Position numbers and translations under genes: made by a program. From positions 248,001-312,000 of the forward strand of contig NZ_PZYZ01000004.1 of the NCBI RefSeq assembly GCF_003047295.1: a stretch of DNA of 64,000 nt, written 5' to 3'. This DNA comes from Nocardioides sediminis (GTDB lineage: Bacteria; Actinomycetota; Actinomycetes; Propionibacteriales; Nocardioidaceae). The notes under the pieces are model-generated. The model searched no databases. It saw only the letters and a list, made by a program, of their open reading frames with translations, and was not told where the DNA came from. This document shows positions 1 through 9,057 of this stretch, one piece after another (within the stretch, counting starts at the first letter, position 1; each line of letters begins with the position of its first letter).

Positions 1-3000
1 ACGCGAGGCGCCACCGACGCGGCGGGCGACCACCACGTGCAGACCGGTGTCCCGCGCCTGCGCCATGAGCGGCTGGAGCGCCTGCACCGGTGAGGACTGC
101 TGGGTGGCGACCAGGTCGTAGTCGTCGACCACCACGAACACCTCCGCGCCGGTCCACCAGGACCGGTTGCGCAGCTGGTCGGGGGTGACGTCCGGGCCCG
201 GGATGCGGCTCTCGAGGTAGCTCGCGATGTCCTTGAGGGTCGGCGTGGCCTGGGTGGCCGAGGTGAGGTAGTTGAGGAGGTACTCGTCGGGCACCTCGCC
301 CAGCAGGGAGCGCCGGTAGTCGACGACGACGATCTGCGCCTCCTTGGGGGTCCGCGTGCGCATGACCTCCTGGAGGTAGTTGCGCAGCAGGGCGCTCTTG
401 CCCGACTGGCCGTCACCGAAGACGAGCATGTGCGGCTCGGCGGACGGGTCGATGCCGACCGGCGCGAGCTCGCGCTCGTTGATGCCGATGAGGAGCTTCT
501 TGGCGGGCAGCTGGCGGCGCTGCGCGTCCTCGCGGATCCGGTCGAGCGTGACCATCTCCGGCAGCAGCCGCAGCTTGGGGCCGGGGTGGCCCTTCCACGC
601 GACCGACGCCCGCTCGATCAGGTCCTCGACCCCGTCGCCGAGGGTGCCGGCGTCGGCGTCCCCGTCGACGCGGGGCAGCGCGGCCAGGAAGTGCAGCTTC
701 CCGGGCGTCAGGCCACGGCCGGGACGGCCCGTCGGGACCAGCGCGGCGACCTTGCGGTCGACCTCGGAGTCGAGGGGGTCGCCGAGCCGCAGCTCGAGCT
801 TGGAGCCGAAGACGTCGCGCATCGCGGCCCGGAAGTCTGCCCAGCGGCCCGACGCGGCGATGATGTGGATGCCGAACGTGAGGCCACGGCCGGCGAGCTG
901 CTGGAGCTCCATCTCGATGTCGTCGAACTCCGCGCGCAGCGTGCTCCACCCGTCGACGACGAGGAAGACGTCGCCCCACCCGTCGTCCGCGCGACCCTGG
1001 GCGCGACGGCTGCGGTAGGTCTCGATCGAGTCGATGCCGTTCTCGCGGAAGTAGGCCTCGCGGCGGTCCACCACGCCCTGCACCTCGGCGACGACGCGGC
1101 GTACGACGTCGGGCTCGGACCGGGTCGCCACGCCCGCGACGTGCGGGAAGCGGGCCAGCGGGGCGAAGGTGCCGCCGCCGAAGTCGAGCACGAAGAACTG
1201 CGACTCCAGAGGCGTGGACACCAGGCTCATGCCGGTCACGATCGTGCGCAGCAGCGTGCTCTTGCCCGACCGGGGGCCGCCGATCACGGCGACGTGGCCG
1301 CTGGCGCCGGTGAGGTTGAGCGTCATCGTGTCGCGGCGCTGCTCGCGCGGCCGGTCGACGGTGCCGAGCGGCACCACGAGACCCGGCACGTTGCGCCAGC
1401 GCGGCGAGACGAGGCCGAGGTCGGGGTCCTCGACGAGGTCGGGCATGAGGTCGTCGAGGGTGTCGGGCACGTCGAGCGGCGGCAGCCAGACCTGGTGGGC
1501 CGGCATGCCCTGGCCGATCATCCGCTGGACCGCGATGTCGAGCAGCGAGGGCTGCTCGCCCTGCTGCAGGCTCACGACGGGAGCCTCCTCGACGTCGGTC
1601 TCGAGCGGCTCCAGCGCCTGCACCTCCGAGATCGTGTACGGCAGGATGCCGCGCACGTGGCCGCCCTCGTCGCGGCGTACGCGGGACCGTCCCGACGGTG
1701 GTCCGGAGACGTACGCCGCCTTGAACCGCAGCAGCGTCGACTGGTCGGGCTTGAGGTAGCCCAGGCCCGGCACGGCCGGGAGCTCGTAGGCGTCGGGGAC
1801 GCCGAGCACGGCCCGGGACTCGCCGGCCGAGAAGGTGCGCAGGCCGACGCGGTAGGACAGGTGGGACTCCAGCCCCCGCAGGCGGCCCTCCTCGAGGCGC
1901 TGCGAGGCGAGCAGGAGGTGCAGGCCCAGCGAGCGGCCGAGGCGTCCGATGGCGACGAAGAGGTCGATGAACTCGGGCTTGGCCGAGAGCATCTCGGAGA
2001 ACTCGTCGACCACGATGAACAGCGACGGCATGGGGGCGAGGTCCTCGCCGTTGGCGCGGGCCTTCTCGTAGTCGCGGATCGACGCGTAGTTGCCCGCGTC
2101 GCGGAGCAGCTCCTGGCGGCGGGTCATCTCGCCGGACAGGGCGTCCTGCATGCGGTCGACGAGGGTCAGCTCGTTGGCCAGGTTGGTGATGACGGCCGAG
2201 ACGTGCGGCATGTCGGCCATGCCGGCGAAGGTCGCACCACCCTTGAAGTCGACGAGCACGAGGTTGAGCTGCTCGGACGAGTGGGTCATCGTCAGCCCGA
2301 GCACCAGGGTGCGCAGGAACTCCGACTTGCCCGAGCCGGTGGCGCCGATGACCAGGCCGTGCGGGCCCATGCCCTGCTGGGCGGACTCCTTGATGTCGAG
2401 GTGCACCAGGCCGCCGCTGTCGCCGATGCCGATCGGCACCCGGAGCCGGTCGCGGGCCGGCCGGGGACGCCAGGCCGTGGCCGTGTCGTAGGTGTGGATG
2501 TCGCCGAGGCCGAGCAGCTCCATGTGGTCGGGGGTCGTCGAGGTGATGTCGACGGCCGCACCGCTGGACGCGTCGGCGCTGATGGTCTTGAGCGGGGCCA
2601 GGCGGCGGGCGAAGGCCTCTGCCGTGGCGATGTCGCACTGGTCGATCAGCGCCTTGACCGGCTCCTCGCGGACCCGGATCGCCAGGATCGGCATCTTGCC
2701 CAGCTGGGGGCGCCCCTCCGCGAGCTGGAGGCGCAGGCGGGTCGAGTCCTCCAGCTCGTCCCACCGGGACGGCAGGTCGAGCAGCGTCACGCCGTGCAGC
2801 CCGTCCGGGGGCACGACGTGGTTGCCGGGCGGCAGGTGCCCGCCGTCGATGACGAGCAGGATGTGGGGCGTCGGCGGACGCTCGTCGGCGCCGAACCGGG
2901 GCCGGTCGCCCAGGTCGGGCGGCAGCAGGTTGCCCAGGTCGTCGATCGAGGTCGTCACCAGCCGCATCGGGCCGACGGCGTCGACCTCGCGAGCGCTCTG

Positions 3001-3804
3001 GGCGTGGGGCAGCCACTTGATCCAGTCCCAGTGCGTGAGGTTCTGCTCCGAGCTCAGGACCGCGACGACCAGCTGGTCGGGGTTGTGGAAGGCGGTGGCC
3101 GACAGGATCATCGCCCGGGCCGCCGAGCGAGCCTCGTCCTCGGGGCCGCAGACCTCCACGCGGTCGAACGCGCGCAGGTCGATGGACGCCGGCAGGTTGG
3201 GCTGCACCCGGTGCACCACCAGCAGGCGGTGCAGCGCCGAGGCGGCGGCCGGGTCGACCTGGTCGACCGGGGCGCTCTCCGGCGGGACCAGCTCGGTGGA
3301 GAGCGGCTGGGAGCACAGTCCGTAGCGCACGTGCATGAAGTTGCCGTCACCCGGCCCGTGCTCCCACAGCCGCGTCCGCTCCTCCGCGAGCGCCGGCAGG
3401 GCCGACGGCTCGGGGTGGTGCCAGTTGAGCGCGCGACGCTGCTGCTCGGCGGCGTTGCGGGCCACCTTGCGGATGTTGGCGAGGTAGCGGAGGTACTCGG
3501 TGCGCGAGCCGGTGACCTGCTGCGCGCGCTGCTTACGCTGCCGGTCGATCTGCACGATGATGAAGCCGAGGGTGGCGAAGAGGAACATGCCGGCGGCCAG
3601 GAAGCTGCGCGTCTTGTTGGCGCCGCCGCCCATGGTGGCCACGAGCACGATGGAGCCCAGGCTGCCGAGCATCGGGATGGCGTTCATCAGGACGCCGCTG
3701 GCGCCCTCGTTCTCCTGGATCTCCGGCGGCGGCTGGAGGACGATCTGCCCTCCGGGCATCTCCGGCTCGTCGAGCCGGTGCCCCCCACGCAGCGTCGTGC
3801 TCAC
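1..3804 (-). CDS. eccC: Type VII secretion ATPase EccC (3' end beyond window)
   Basis: Membrane-anchored FtsK/SpoIIIE-type ATPase that drives type VII secretion and recognises WXG100 substrates. The GTG start at 3804 has an AGGGGG ribosome site just upstream. 1,268 codons lie in the window and the gene runs off the left edge. Two hydrophobic segments fall at about residues 30-80. Three RecA-like ATPase domains follow, with P-loops GATGSGKS (K493), GGPRSGKS (K848) and GDGQSGKS (K1136). A Walker B motif VVDEF lies near residue 600. All three domains are on one chain, unlike split EccCa/EccCb. It diverges from eccD, with a shared promoter region between them. Family assignment is firm; only the C-terminal end is missing. 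Confidence 0.95.
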   Translation of the reverse strand, partial: MSTTLRGGHRLDEPEMPGGQIVLQPPPEIQENEGASGVLMNAIPMLGSLGSIVLVATMGGGANKTRSFLAAGMFLFATLGFIIVQIDRQRKQRAQQVTGSRTEYLRYLANIRKVARNAAEQQRRALNWHHPEPSALPALAEERTRLWEHGPGDGNFMHVRYGLCSQPLSTELVPPESAPVDQVDPAAASALHRLLVVHRVQPNLPASIDLRAFDRVEVCGPEDEARSAARAMILSATAFHNPDQLVVAVLSSEQNLTHWDWIKWLPHAQSAREVDAVGPMRLVTTSIDDLGNLLPPDLGDRPRFGADERPPTPHILLVIDGGHLPPGNHVVPPDGLHGVTLLDLPSRWDELEDSTRLRLQLAEGRPQLGKMPILAIRVREEPVKALIDQCDIATAEAFARRLAPLKTISADASSGAAVDITSTTPDHMELLGLGDIHTYDTATAWRPRPARDRLRVPIGIGDSGGLVHLDIKESAQQGMGPHGLVIGATGSGKSEFLRTLVLGLTMTHSSEQLNLVLVDFKGGATFAGMADMPHVSAVITNLANELTLVDRMQDALSGEMTRRQELLRDAGNYASIRDYEKARANGEDLAPMPSLFIVVDEFSEMLSAKPEFIDLFVAIGRLGRSLGLHLLLASQRLEEGRLRGLESHLSYRVGLRTFSAGESRAVLGVPDAYELPAVPGLGYLKPDQSTLLRFKAAYVSGPPSGRSRVRRDEGGHVRGILPYTISEVQALEPLETDVEEAPVVSLQQGEQPSLLDIAVQRMIGQGMPAHQVWLPPLDVPDTLDDLMPDLVEDPDLGLVSPRWRNVPGLVVPLGTVDRPREQRRDTMTLNLTGASGHVAVIGGPRSGKSTLLRTIVTGMSLVSTPLESQFFVLDFGGGTFAPLARFPHVAGVATRSEPDVVRRVVAEVQGVVDRREAYFRENGIDSIETYRSRRAQGRADDGWGDVFLVVDGWSTLRAEFDDIEMELQQLAGRGLTFGIHIIAASGRWADFRAAMRDVFGSKLELRLGDPLDSEVDRKVAALVPTGRPGRGLTPGKLHFLAALPRVDGDADAGTLGDGVEDLIERASVAWKGHPGPKLRLLPEMVTLDRIREDAQRRQLPAKKLLIGINERELAPVGIDPSAEPHMLVFGDGQSGKSALLRNYLQEVMRTRTPKEAQIVVVDYRRSLLGEVPDEYLLNYLTSATQATPTLKDIASYLESRIPGPDVTPDQLRNRSWWTGAEVFVVVDDYDLVATQQSSPVQALQPLMAQARDTGLHVVVARRVGGASR

Positions 3805-3839
3805 TCGTTCCCCCTAGCCACACCCGGATGGTCGCGTTG

Positions 3840-3872
3840 ATGATAGGTGGGGCGCACACCAGCGACTAGCCT
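3840..3872. promoter_or_regulatory. Divergent promoter region between eccC and eccD1
   Basis: A TATCAT hexamer on the minus strand (3840-3845) would start eccC transcription near 3833, about 29 bases before its GTG. A TAGCCT hexamer on the plus strand (3867-3872) would serve eccD1. No convincing -35 boxes were seen. The two halves of the secretion locus therefore appear to be expressed from one short shared region. Confidence 0.45.
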
Positions 3873-3918
3873 GCACGTCGCCGGTGGGTCCGGCGTCGAT
3901 GAGATCCTGGGGGAAGTC

Positions 3919-5286
3919 GTGTCCGACGTGCAGCCGAACGCCGCGCTCGCCTCGACCATCGCGGTCAGCGTGCACGGTCCGGCCGGGGTGCTCGACCTGG
4001 TCGTGCCCGAGGGCGCCACGTCGGTGGACGTTGCCCGGGAGTACGCCGCCCAGACGGGGCAGGCGGGCATCCCGCTGCTCCAGACCTCCCTGGGCGAGCT
4101 CCTGACGGCCGACCGCACGCTGGCCAGTGCCGGTGTGGAGTCCGGCTCGGTGCTGGTCGCCACCGGCGGCGTGCACCGCACCCGCGCCGGCGGTGGCGGG
4201 GAGGACGCGTTGGCGTCGCAGCCCGACAACCCCGGGGTGGCGGCCCTGGCGATGGGGCTGGCGGCCGGTGCCGCGGCCCTCGCCGCGTGGTACGCCGCCC
4301 GCGCCGCGGACGATGGGTCGCGGACCCTCACCGTCGGCCTCCTCATGCTGTGCGCCCTGGCCGCGACCCTGCCGCTGGGCCGGCACGCCACCCAGCGCGC
4401 GGCCGCCGCCCCCGCATTCGGCGCCGCGGCGGCCTTCGCCGCCGTCCACGAGCCGGGCGTCCACCTCCTGCCCGCCGTCGTGGCCGTCAGCGCCGTCTCC
4501 GCGGGCGTGATCGCCGCCGTGGCCCGCGCGATGCGGTCCGACCGCGACGAGGCCCTGGTCGTGTGGATCGTGTCGGGCCTGGTCGTCTTCCTCGTGTGCG
4601 GCACCACCCTGCTGCTGGAGTGGGACGGTCGGGTCGCCTGGGCCGTGCTGCTGCTCCTCGCGATGCTGGCCACACGCTTCGTGCCGACCCTGGCGATCGA
4701 CGTGCCCGACGAGACCCTGATCGACCTGGACCGGCTGGCCGTGACCGCCTGGTCGGCCCGCGACAGGGGCCGCGCCGGCCGTGGCCGCATCGTGGTCTCC
4801 GCCGCGGCGATGCGCGAGCTCGTCGCCGGCGCCACCCGCACGGTCACCGCCGCGTGCGCGGCGATCCTGGTCGTGGTGGCGGTGGCCACCCCCCTGCTGC
4901 TCGCGACGGCGACGATCGACCTGGACCGCATCGGCGCCCGGACCCTCGCCTTCTTCGCCGGTGCCAGCATCCTGCTCGCGGCCCGCTCCTACCGGCACAC
5001 GGCCGCCCGACGCCTCCTCCGCGCGGCCGGGCTCTCGTGCTGGCTGTGGCTCGTCGGCTTCGCGCTGGGCGACCTGTCGTCGACGACCGTGACGGCCGGG
5101 CTCGTCGCGGTCCTGCTGCTCGGCGCCGTCTCCCTCGCTGCCGCCGTCGCCACCGGGCGGGGGTGGCGCTCGGTGTGGTGGTCACGCCGGGCCGAGCTCG
5201 CGGAGGGGCTGTGCGGCTCCTTCGCCCTCGCCGCGACGGTCGTCGCGTCCGGCTTCTTCCGCAGCCTGTGGGAAATCACGTCCTGA
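3919..5286 (+). CDS. eccD: EccD-like type VII secretion membrane protein, first copy
   Basis: Channel-forming EccD subunit, 455 aa. Residues 1-85 look like the ubiquitin-like (YukD-type) cytosolic domain of EccD. The rest contains about 11 predicted membrane helices, the number known for EccD. The GTG at 3919 is preferred because GGGGGAAG sits 3-10 bases upstream; an upstream in-frame start at 3847 would overlap the promoter. It is first in the rightward unit and is followed after 162 bases by the WXG100 genes. It is only distantly similar to the second EccD at 6270, so this is an old duplication rather than a recent copy. Which copy is the canonical one cannot be decided from sequence alone. 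Confidence 0.82.
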   Translation: MSDVQPNAALASTIAVSVHGPAGVLDLVVPEGATSVDVAREYAAQTGQAGIPLLQTSLGELLTADRTLASAGVESGSVLVATGGVHRTRAGGGGEDALASQPDNPGVAALAMGLAAGAAALAAWYAARAADDGSRTLTVGLLMLCALAATLPLGRHATQRAAAAPAFGAAAAFAAVHEPGVHLLPAVVAVSAVSAGVIAAVARAMRSDRDEALVVWIVSGLVVFLVCGTTLLLEWDGRVAWAVLLLLAMLATRFVPTLAIDVPDETLIDLDRLAVTAWSARDRGRAGRGRIVVSAAAMRELVAGATRTVTAACAAILVVVAVATPLLLATATIDLDRIGARTLAFFAGASILLAARSYRHTAARRLLRAAGLSCWLWLVGFALGDLSSTTVTAGLVAVLLLGAVSLAAAVATGRGWRSVWWSRRAELAEGLCGSFALAATVVASGFFRSLWEITS

Positions 5287-5448
5287 TGTTTAGGCCCGGA
5301 ACGCCCGGGTACATCGATGTCGGCGCGGGGGGCCGGGACGTCTCCCCGATCCAGCCACAGGATCCACAACAACATCACGGTGCCATCCACACCGGGCACC
5401 ACCAACCAGTGAACTCGGGGGTCAAGCCGCCGAGGGGGAAGGATTGAC

Positions 5449-5757
5449 ATGACCAACCTCAGCCAGACAGAGAAGGCGCTCTCCCAGGCGGCGGAGTACG
5501 TCAACACCGCTCGCGGCGACGTCAAGGGCAAGTGCAACATCCTCGGCGACCGGGTCGCCGAGATGATGGGCGGCTGGGGTGGCCAGGGCGCCTCGGCGTT
5601 CCAGAACCTCATGCTCGCGTGGCAGGAGAAGCAGGAGACGATCCTCAAGGCCCTCGACCAGCTCTCCATGTCGATGCAGGAGACGGAGAAGGACAACATG
5701 AAGACCGACGAGTCGCAGTCGCAGACCCACATGAACCTCCAGAACCGCCTCGGCTGA
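5449..5757 (+). CDS. WXG100 family protein (EsxB/CFP-10-like)
   Basis: Small helical-hairpin substrate or partner of the type VII system, 102 aa. The turn motif is W-G-G within GWGGQG, about residue 42, between two amphipathic helices. A GAGGGGGAAGG ribosome site precedes the ATG. The C-terminal tail lacks the Yxxx[D/E] export motif, its only tyrosine being near residue 17, so secretion probably depends on the partner encoded 34 bases downstream. The 162-base leader upstream has no open gene and holds a 10-base palindrome (acatcgatgt, 5311-5320). Family is clear; naming as EsxA or EsxB type is inference from pairing. Confidence 0.88.
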   Translation: MTNLSQTEKALSQAAEYVNTARGDVKGKCNILGDRVAEMMGGWGGQGASAFQNLMLAWQEKQETILKALDQLSMSMQETEKDNMKTDESQSQTHMNLQNRLG

Positions 5758-5791
5758 CCACACCCTTCACAGACCTCAGGAGAGAACTGCA

Positions 5792-6085
5792 ATGACCGGT
5801 TTCGACGGAATCAATGTTCAGCACGGCAAGCTCGACGCTGGCTCCCAGGACGTCATGACGGCGGCCAAGGACATCCAGAGCCGGCTCGACCAGCTCGAGG
5901 GCGACCTCAAGCCGCTCGCCTCGGACTGGACCGGTGCCGCCAAGCAGGCCTACAGCGAGGCCAAGGCCAAGTGGGACCAGGCGATCGCCGACATGATCGT
6001 CCTGCTCCAGCAGGCCAGCGCCAACGTGTCGACCTCCAACGAGGAGTACAAGGCCGCTGACGCGCGAGGCGCCAACCGCTTCTGA
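5792..6085 (+). CDS. WXG100 family protein (EsxA/ESAT-6-like) with Yxxx[D/E] signal
   Basis: Second WXG100 protein, 97 aa, with W-T-G at the hairpin turn (DWTGAAKQAY, about residues 45-54). Near the C-terminus, YKAAD matches the Yxxx[D/E] general secretion signal of type VII substrates. It starts 34 bases after the first WXG100 gene behind an AGGAGAG ribosome site, so the two are co-transcribed and probably form a heterodimer in which this subunit carries the export signal. A strong hairpin follows the stop codon. Confidence 0.9.
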   Translation: MTGFDGINVQHGKLDAGSQDVMTAAKDIQSRLDQLEGDLKPLASDWTGAAKQAYSEAKAKWDQAIADMIVLLQQASANVSTSNEEYKAADARGANRF

Positions 6086-6105
6086 TCGCCCACGATCCAC
6101 CTGCA

Positions 6106-6142
6106 CCGAGGCCGGTCGCCCTTCCGGGGCGACCGGCCTCGG
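6106..6142 (+). terminator. Perfect hairpin after the WXG100 pair
   Basis: Two 15-base arms (6106-6120 and 6128-6142) are exactly complementary around a 7-base loop. There is no U-rich tail. It sits inside the secretion operon between the substrate genes and eccD2, so it may be a partial terminator or an mRNA-stabilising hairpin that raises substrate levels over machinery levels. Confidence 0.7.
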
Positions 6143-6169
6143 TCGGCTTCGTACGGAGATCCGGCTATG

Positions 6170-6175
6170 TAGGCT
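6170..6175 (+). promoter_or_regulatory. Candidate -10 for eccD2-eccB-mycP
   Basis: TAGGCT fits the TANNNT -10 pattern common in this window and would start transcription near 6182, giving a leader of about 88 bases. A short hairpin (gctcccc/ggggagc) lies at the start of that leader. No clear -35 element. Confidence 0.35.
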
Positions 6176-6269
6176 GCTCCCCGACCGGGGAGCTCACGAC
6201 TCGGAAGTGACGCATGACGACCCACCCACCGGGCGGGTCCGCATGCACGGACCACGGGGGTAGGACGGC

Positions 6270-7652
6270 ATGAGTCAGGCGGCATCTGTCGCATCGGGAC
6301 TGGTCCGCGTGACGGTGGCCTCGGGGTCACGACGGGTCGACCTCGTCCTCCCCGGCGCCGTGCCGGTGGCCGAGCTGGTCCCCGAGCTCGCGCGCAGCGT
6401 CGGCATCCTGGACGCCTCCACCGTCTACGGCGGCTACCGGCTCATCACCCAGGACGGGCGCCAGCTCGCCGGGGACGCCGGCCTCACCATCCAGGGCGTC
6501 GAGGACGGCGGCCTGCTGACGGTCACCGCCGGAATCGACGACGAGGCTCCTCGCGTCTACGACGACATCGTCGAGGCGATGGCCGACGTGGTCGAGCAGG
6601 AGCTCCACCCCTGGGAGCCCGCCGCGGGGCGTCGTACCGCACTCAGCGCCGGCGCCCTGCTCCTCGGTCTCGGTGCCTTCGCGCTCCTCCTCCAGGGCGA
6701 GAGCCTGCTGGGCGGTCTCGCCGCCGGGGTCCTCGCCGGACTCCTGGTGGTGGGCGGGATCGTGCTGGCCCACAGCCAGCAGGAGCCCGAGGCGGGGGTG
6801 GCCGTCTCCCTCATCGCCGTCCTGTACGCCGCGGTGGCCGGCCTCCTGCTCGCCCCCGGCGAGCTGACCGGCTGGACCTGGCCGTTGCCCGCGGAGTTCT
6901 TCGAGCTCCCGCTCGCGTGCGCCGGCGGGGCGATGCTGGTGACCGGCGTCGTCGCCGTCGTCGGCCTCCGCGAGGGCCGTGCCCTGGTGATCCCGGGCGT
7001 GGTCGTCGGCGCCATCCTCGGCGTGAGCGGGCTGCTCCTCGAGGTGACCGACTGGGAGGCGAGCGTCCTCTTCACCGTGGTGATGACGCTGGTGGTCCTG
7101 GCCGGGAGCATCTTCCCCTGGCTCGCGCTGGGCGTCACCGGCACCAAGGTCGACCAGATCTACTCCCTGCACGACATCACCGCCGACCCCGACGAGATCG
7201 ACCCGACGCAGGTGGGCGCGGACGCCCGCGTGGCGCACGAGATCCTGCTGGCCGTCTCCGCGACCGTGGGCACGCTGCTGGTGCTCTTCGCCCCGCTGGC
7301 CGTGGGCCGCGGCGTCTTCGGGACGATCCTGGCCGCGGTGTGCTGCCTGGCCGTGATGTTCCGGACCCGCCAGTACCGCGCCGGCTCGGAGGTGCTGACC
7401 GGGTTGGTCTCCGGCATCGCCGGCTTCGTCTCCATCGCCCTGGCGATGGTCCTCATCCACGACACCTGGCGGGCCGAGGCGGCCATCGCCCTCGCCGTCG
7501 TGGGCGCCGTCCTGCTGGTCACCACGCTCGTCCCCTCGTCGGGCTCGGTCCGCCGGGGCCGCATCGGCGACGTCGTCGAGACCGCGACGCTGATCTCCCT
7601 CCTGCCGCTGATGGTGGTGGCCGCCGGCTTCTTCGACATGGTCAAGGGCTGA
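6270..7652 (+). CDS. eccD: EccD-like type VII secretion membrane protein, second copy
   Basis: EccD subunit, 460 aa. An N-terminal ubiquitin-like domain (about residues 10-90) is followed by a linker and about 11 hydrophobic helices ending in a short tail. The ATG has GGGGGTAGGAC upstream. It lies 4 bases before eccB, the usual ESX adjacency, so this copy is the more canonical by context. Together with the copy at 3919 it gives two EccD proteins of the same architecture in one locus. Known ESX membrane complexes hold two EccD per EccC, so the two could form a mixed dimer; that is inference. Confidence 0.88.
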   Translation: MSQAASVASGLVRVTVASGSRRVDLVLPGAVPVAELVPELARSVGILDASTVYGGYRLITQDGRQLAGDAGLTIQGVEDGGLLTVTAGIDDEAPRVYDDIVEAMADVVEQELHPWEPAAGRRTALSAGALLLGLGAFALLLQGESLLGGLAAGVLAGLLVVGGIVLAHSQQEPEAGVAVSLIAVLYAAVAGLLLAPGELTGWTWPLPAEFFELPLACAGGAMLVTGVVAVVGLREGRALVIPGVVVGAILGVSGLLLEVTDWEASVLFTVVMTLVVLAGSIFPWLALGVTGTKVDQIYSLHDITADPDEIDPTQVGADARVAHEILLAVSATVGTLLVLFAPLAVGRGVFGTILAAVCCLAVMFRTRQYRAGSEVLTGLVSGIAGFVSIALAMVLIHDTWRAEAAIALAVVGAVLLVTTLVPSSGSVRRGRIGDVVETATLISLLPLMVVAAGFFDMVKG

Positions 7653-7656
7653 TCGG

Positions 7657-9057
7657 GTGGCCACCAAGAAGGACCTCGTCGAGGCGCACGCCTTCAGCAA
7701 GCGTCGGCTCGTCACGGCCTTCGTCAGCGGTGCCCCGGGGGGCCGCGAGGTCGAGCCCGTGCGTCCCGGCCGCGTCCTGATCGGCGGCATAGCGCTGTCG
7801 GTGCTGCTGCTGGCCGGCGCCGCGATCGCGGGCTTCCTCATCGGCCGCCCCAACTCGGCGTGGCTCGAGGAGGGCAGCTTCGTGATCTCCAAGGAGACCG
7901 GAGAGCGGTACGTCGTGCTGCGCGGAGGCGACGACCCGCTGCTCCAGCGGGTCCCCAACTACCTCTCCGCCCAGCTGCTCCTCGGAGAGTCCGAGCTGAA
8001 CGCCAACCGCGTGGCCGACCACTACATCCGCGAGGTCGCCCTCGGCCCCGACCTCGGCATCGACGGTGCACCGACCCTGCCCGCGGCGGGCGACCTCATC
8101 GACGACGGCTGGACCGCCTGCACCGCCGCCGACACCGGCATCAAGCTCACGTTGACCGACGAGCCCGACATCGCCGAGCTGCGCCAGTCGGCGTTCCTGG
8201 TCACCAGTGGCGGCTCTGCCTGGCTGATCGCCCCGAGCCCCACCGGCAGCGGTCACCGCCTCGAGCTGCCGTCGGACGCGACCACCGCCGACGTGATCGC
8301 CAGCCGCCTGGGCTTCGGGGCCACCTCGACCGCACCGCGGGTCCCCGAGGAGTGGCTCAACCTCTTCCCGGTCGCCCCGCCCCTGAGCGCCGACTCGTTC
8401 GGCCTCACCGACGAGGGTCAGCCGGCCGACTATCCCGGAGCCGAGACCGACCTCTCGCGCTTCCGCATCGGCGACCTGGTCAGCACGCCGAGTCGCGACT
8501 ACCTGCTCGGCCCCGACGGACCCGTCCCGCTGAGCGAGTTCGCGGCGCTGGTCTACGACTCCGTCGGCGGGGCCGCCCAGGAGCTCGACGAGGACCTGCG
8601 CGCCGAGCTGGCCGCCACCTCCTACCCGTCCGAGTGGCCCTCGGACAACCCGGCCTCCGACCAGAGCGTCGACATGTGCGCCGTCTTGCACCCGGGGGAG
8701 GAGGGCCAGGCCGCGGAGGTCCGGCTCGCCGGCACCCCGCGCGGCGAGGTGGCGGCCACCGGCATCGGTCGCAACAGCCACGAGGTCGACGTCGCCCCGT
8801 CGGGCGGTGCCTACGTCCGGTCCGGCGCCGACGAGGCCGCCACCGACGGGACGCCGTACGTCATCGACACCAAGGCGCAGAAGTACGCGCTGATCGGTCC
8901 CGACGTCGCGCCCTCCATCGGCTACGGGGACAGCGCTGCCCCGGTGGTGCCCAACACGTGGCTGGAGTTCTTCACCGAGGGTGTGCCCCTGTCGGTCAAC
9001 GCCGCCCGGCGTGTCCCCGAGGACGCCCCGGCGAGCGCGGGCGCCGACGCCTCATGA
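7657..9057 (+). CDS. eccB: Type VII secretion protein EccB
   Basis: EccB, 466 aa, the component with a large extracytoplasmic domain in ESX complexes. The N-terminus (DLVEAHAFSKRRLVTAF) is the typical EccB opening. One membrane helix lies at about residues 36-58, followed by the long exported domain, with Cys residues (C151 region and C344 region) that could form disulphides. The GTG start is 4 bases after eccD2. The stop overlaps the mycP start by 4 bases (ATGA), indicating translational coupling. Confidence 0.95.
   Translation: MATKKDLVEAHAFSKRRLVTAFVSGAPGGREVEPVRPGRVLIGGIALSVLLLAGAAIAGFLIGRPNSAWLEEGSFVISKETGERYVVLRGGDDPLLQRVPNYLSAQLLLGESELNANRVADHYIREVALGPDLGIDGAPTLPAAGDLIDDGWTACTAADTGIKLTLTDEPDIAELRQSAFLVTSGGSAWLIAPSPTGSGHRLELPSDATTADVIASRLGFGATSTAPRVPEEWLNLFPVAPPLSADSFGLTDEGQPADYPGAETDLSRFRIGDLVSTPSRDYLLGPDGPVPLSEFAALVYDSVGGAAQELDEDLRAELAATSYPSEWPSDNPASDQSVDMCAVLHPGEEGQAAEVRLAGTPRGEVAATGIGRNSHEVDVAPSGGAYVRSGADEAATDGTPYVIDTKAQKYALIGPDVAPSIGYGDSAAPVVPNTWLEFFTEGVPLSVNAARRVPEDAPASAGADAS

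Noticed and set aside
413..3840. Long open frames on both strands over eccC (over 900 codons each)
   Set aside because: Shadows of a GC-rich gene: Arg/Pro/Gly-rich translations with no family features. The eccC frame itself shows three complete P-loops.
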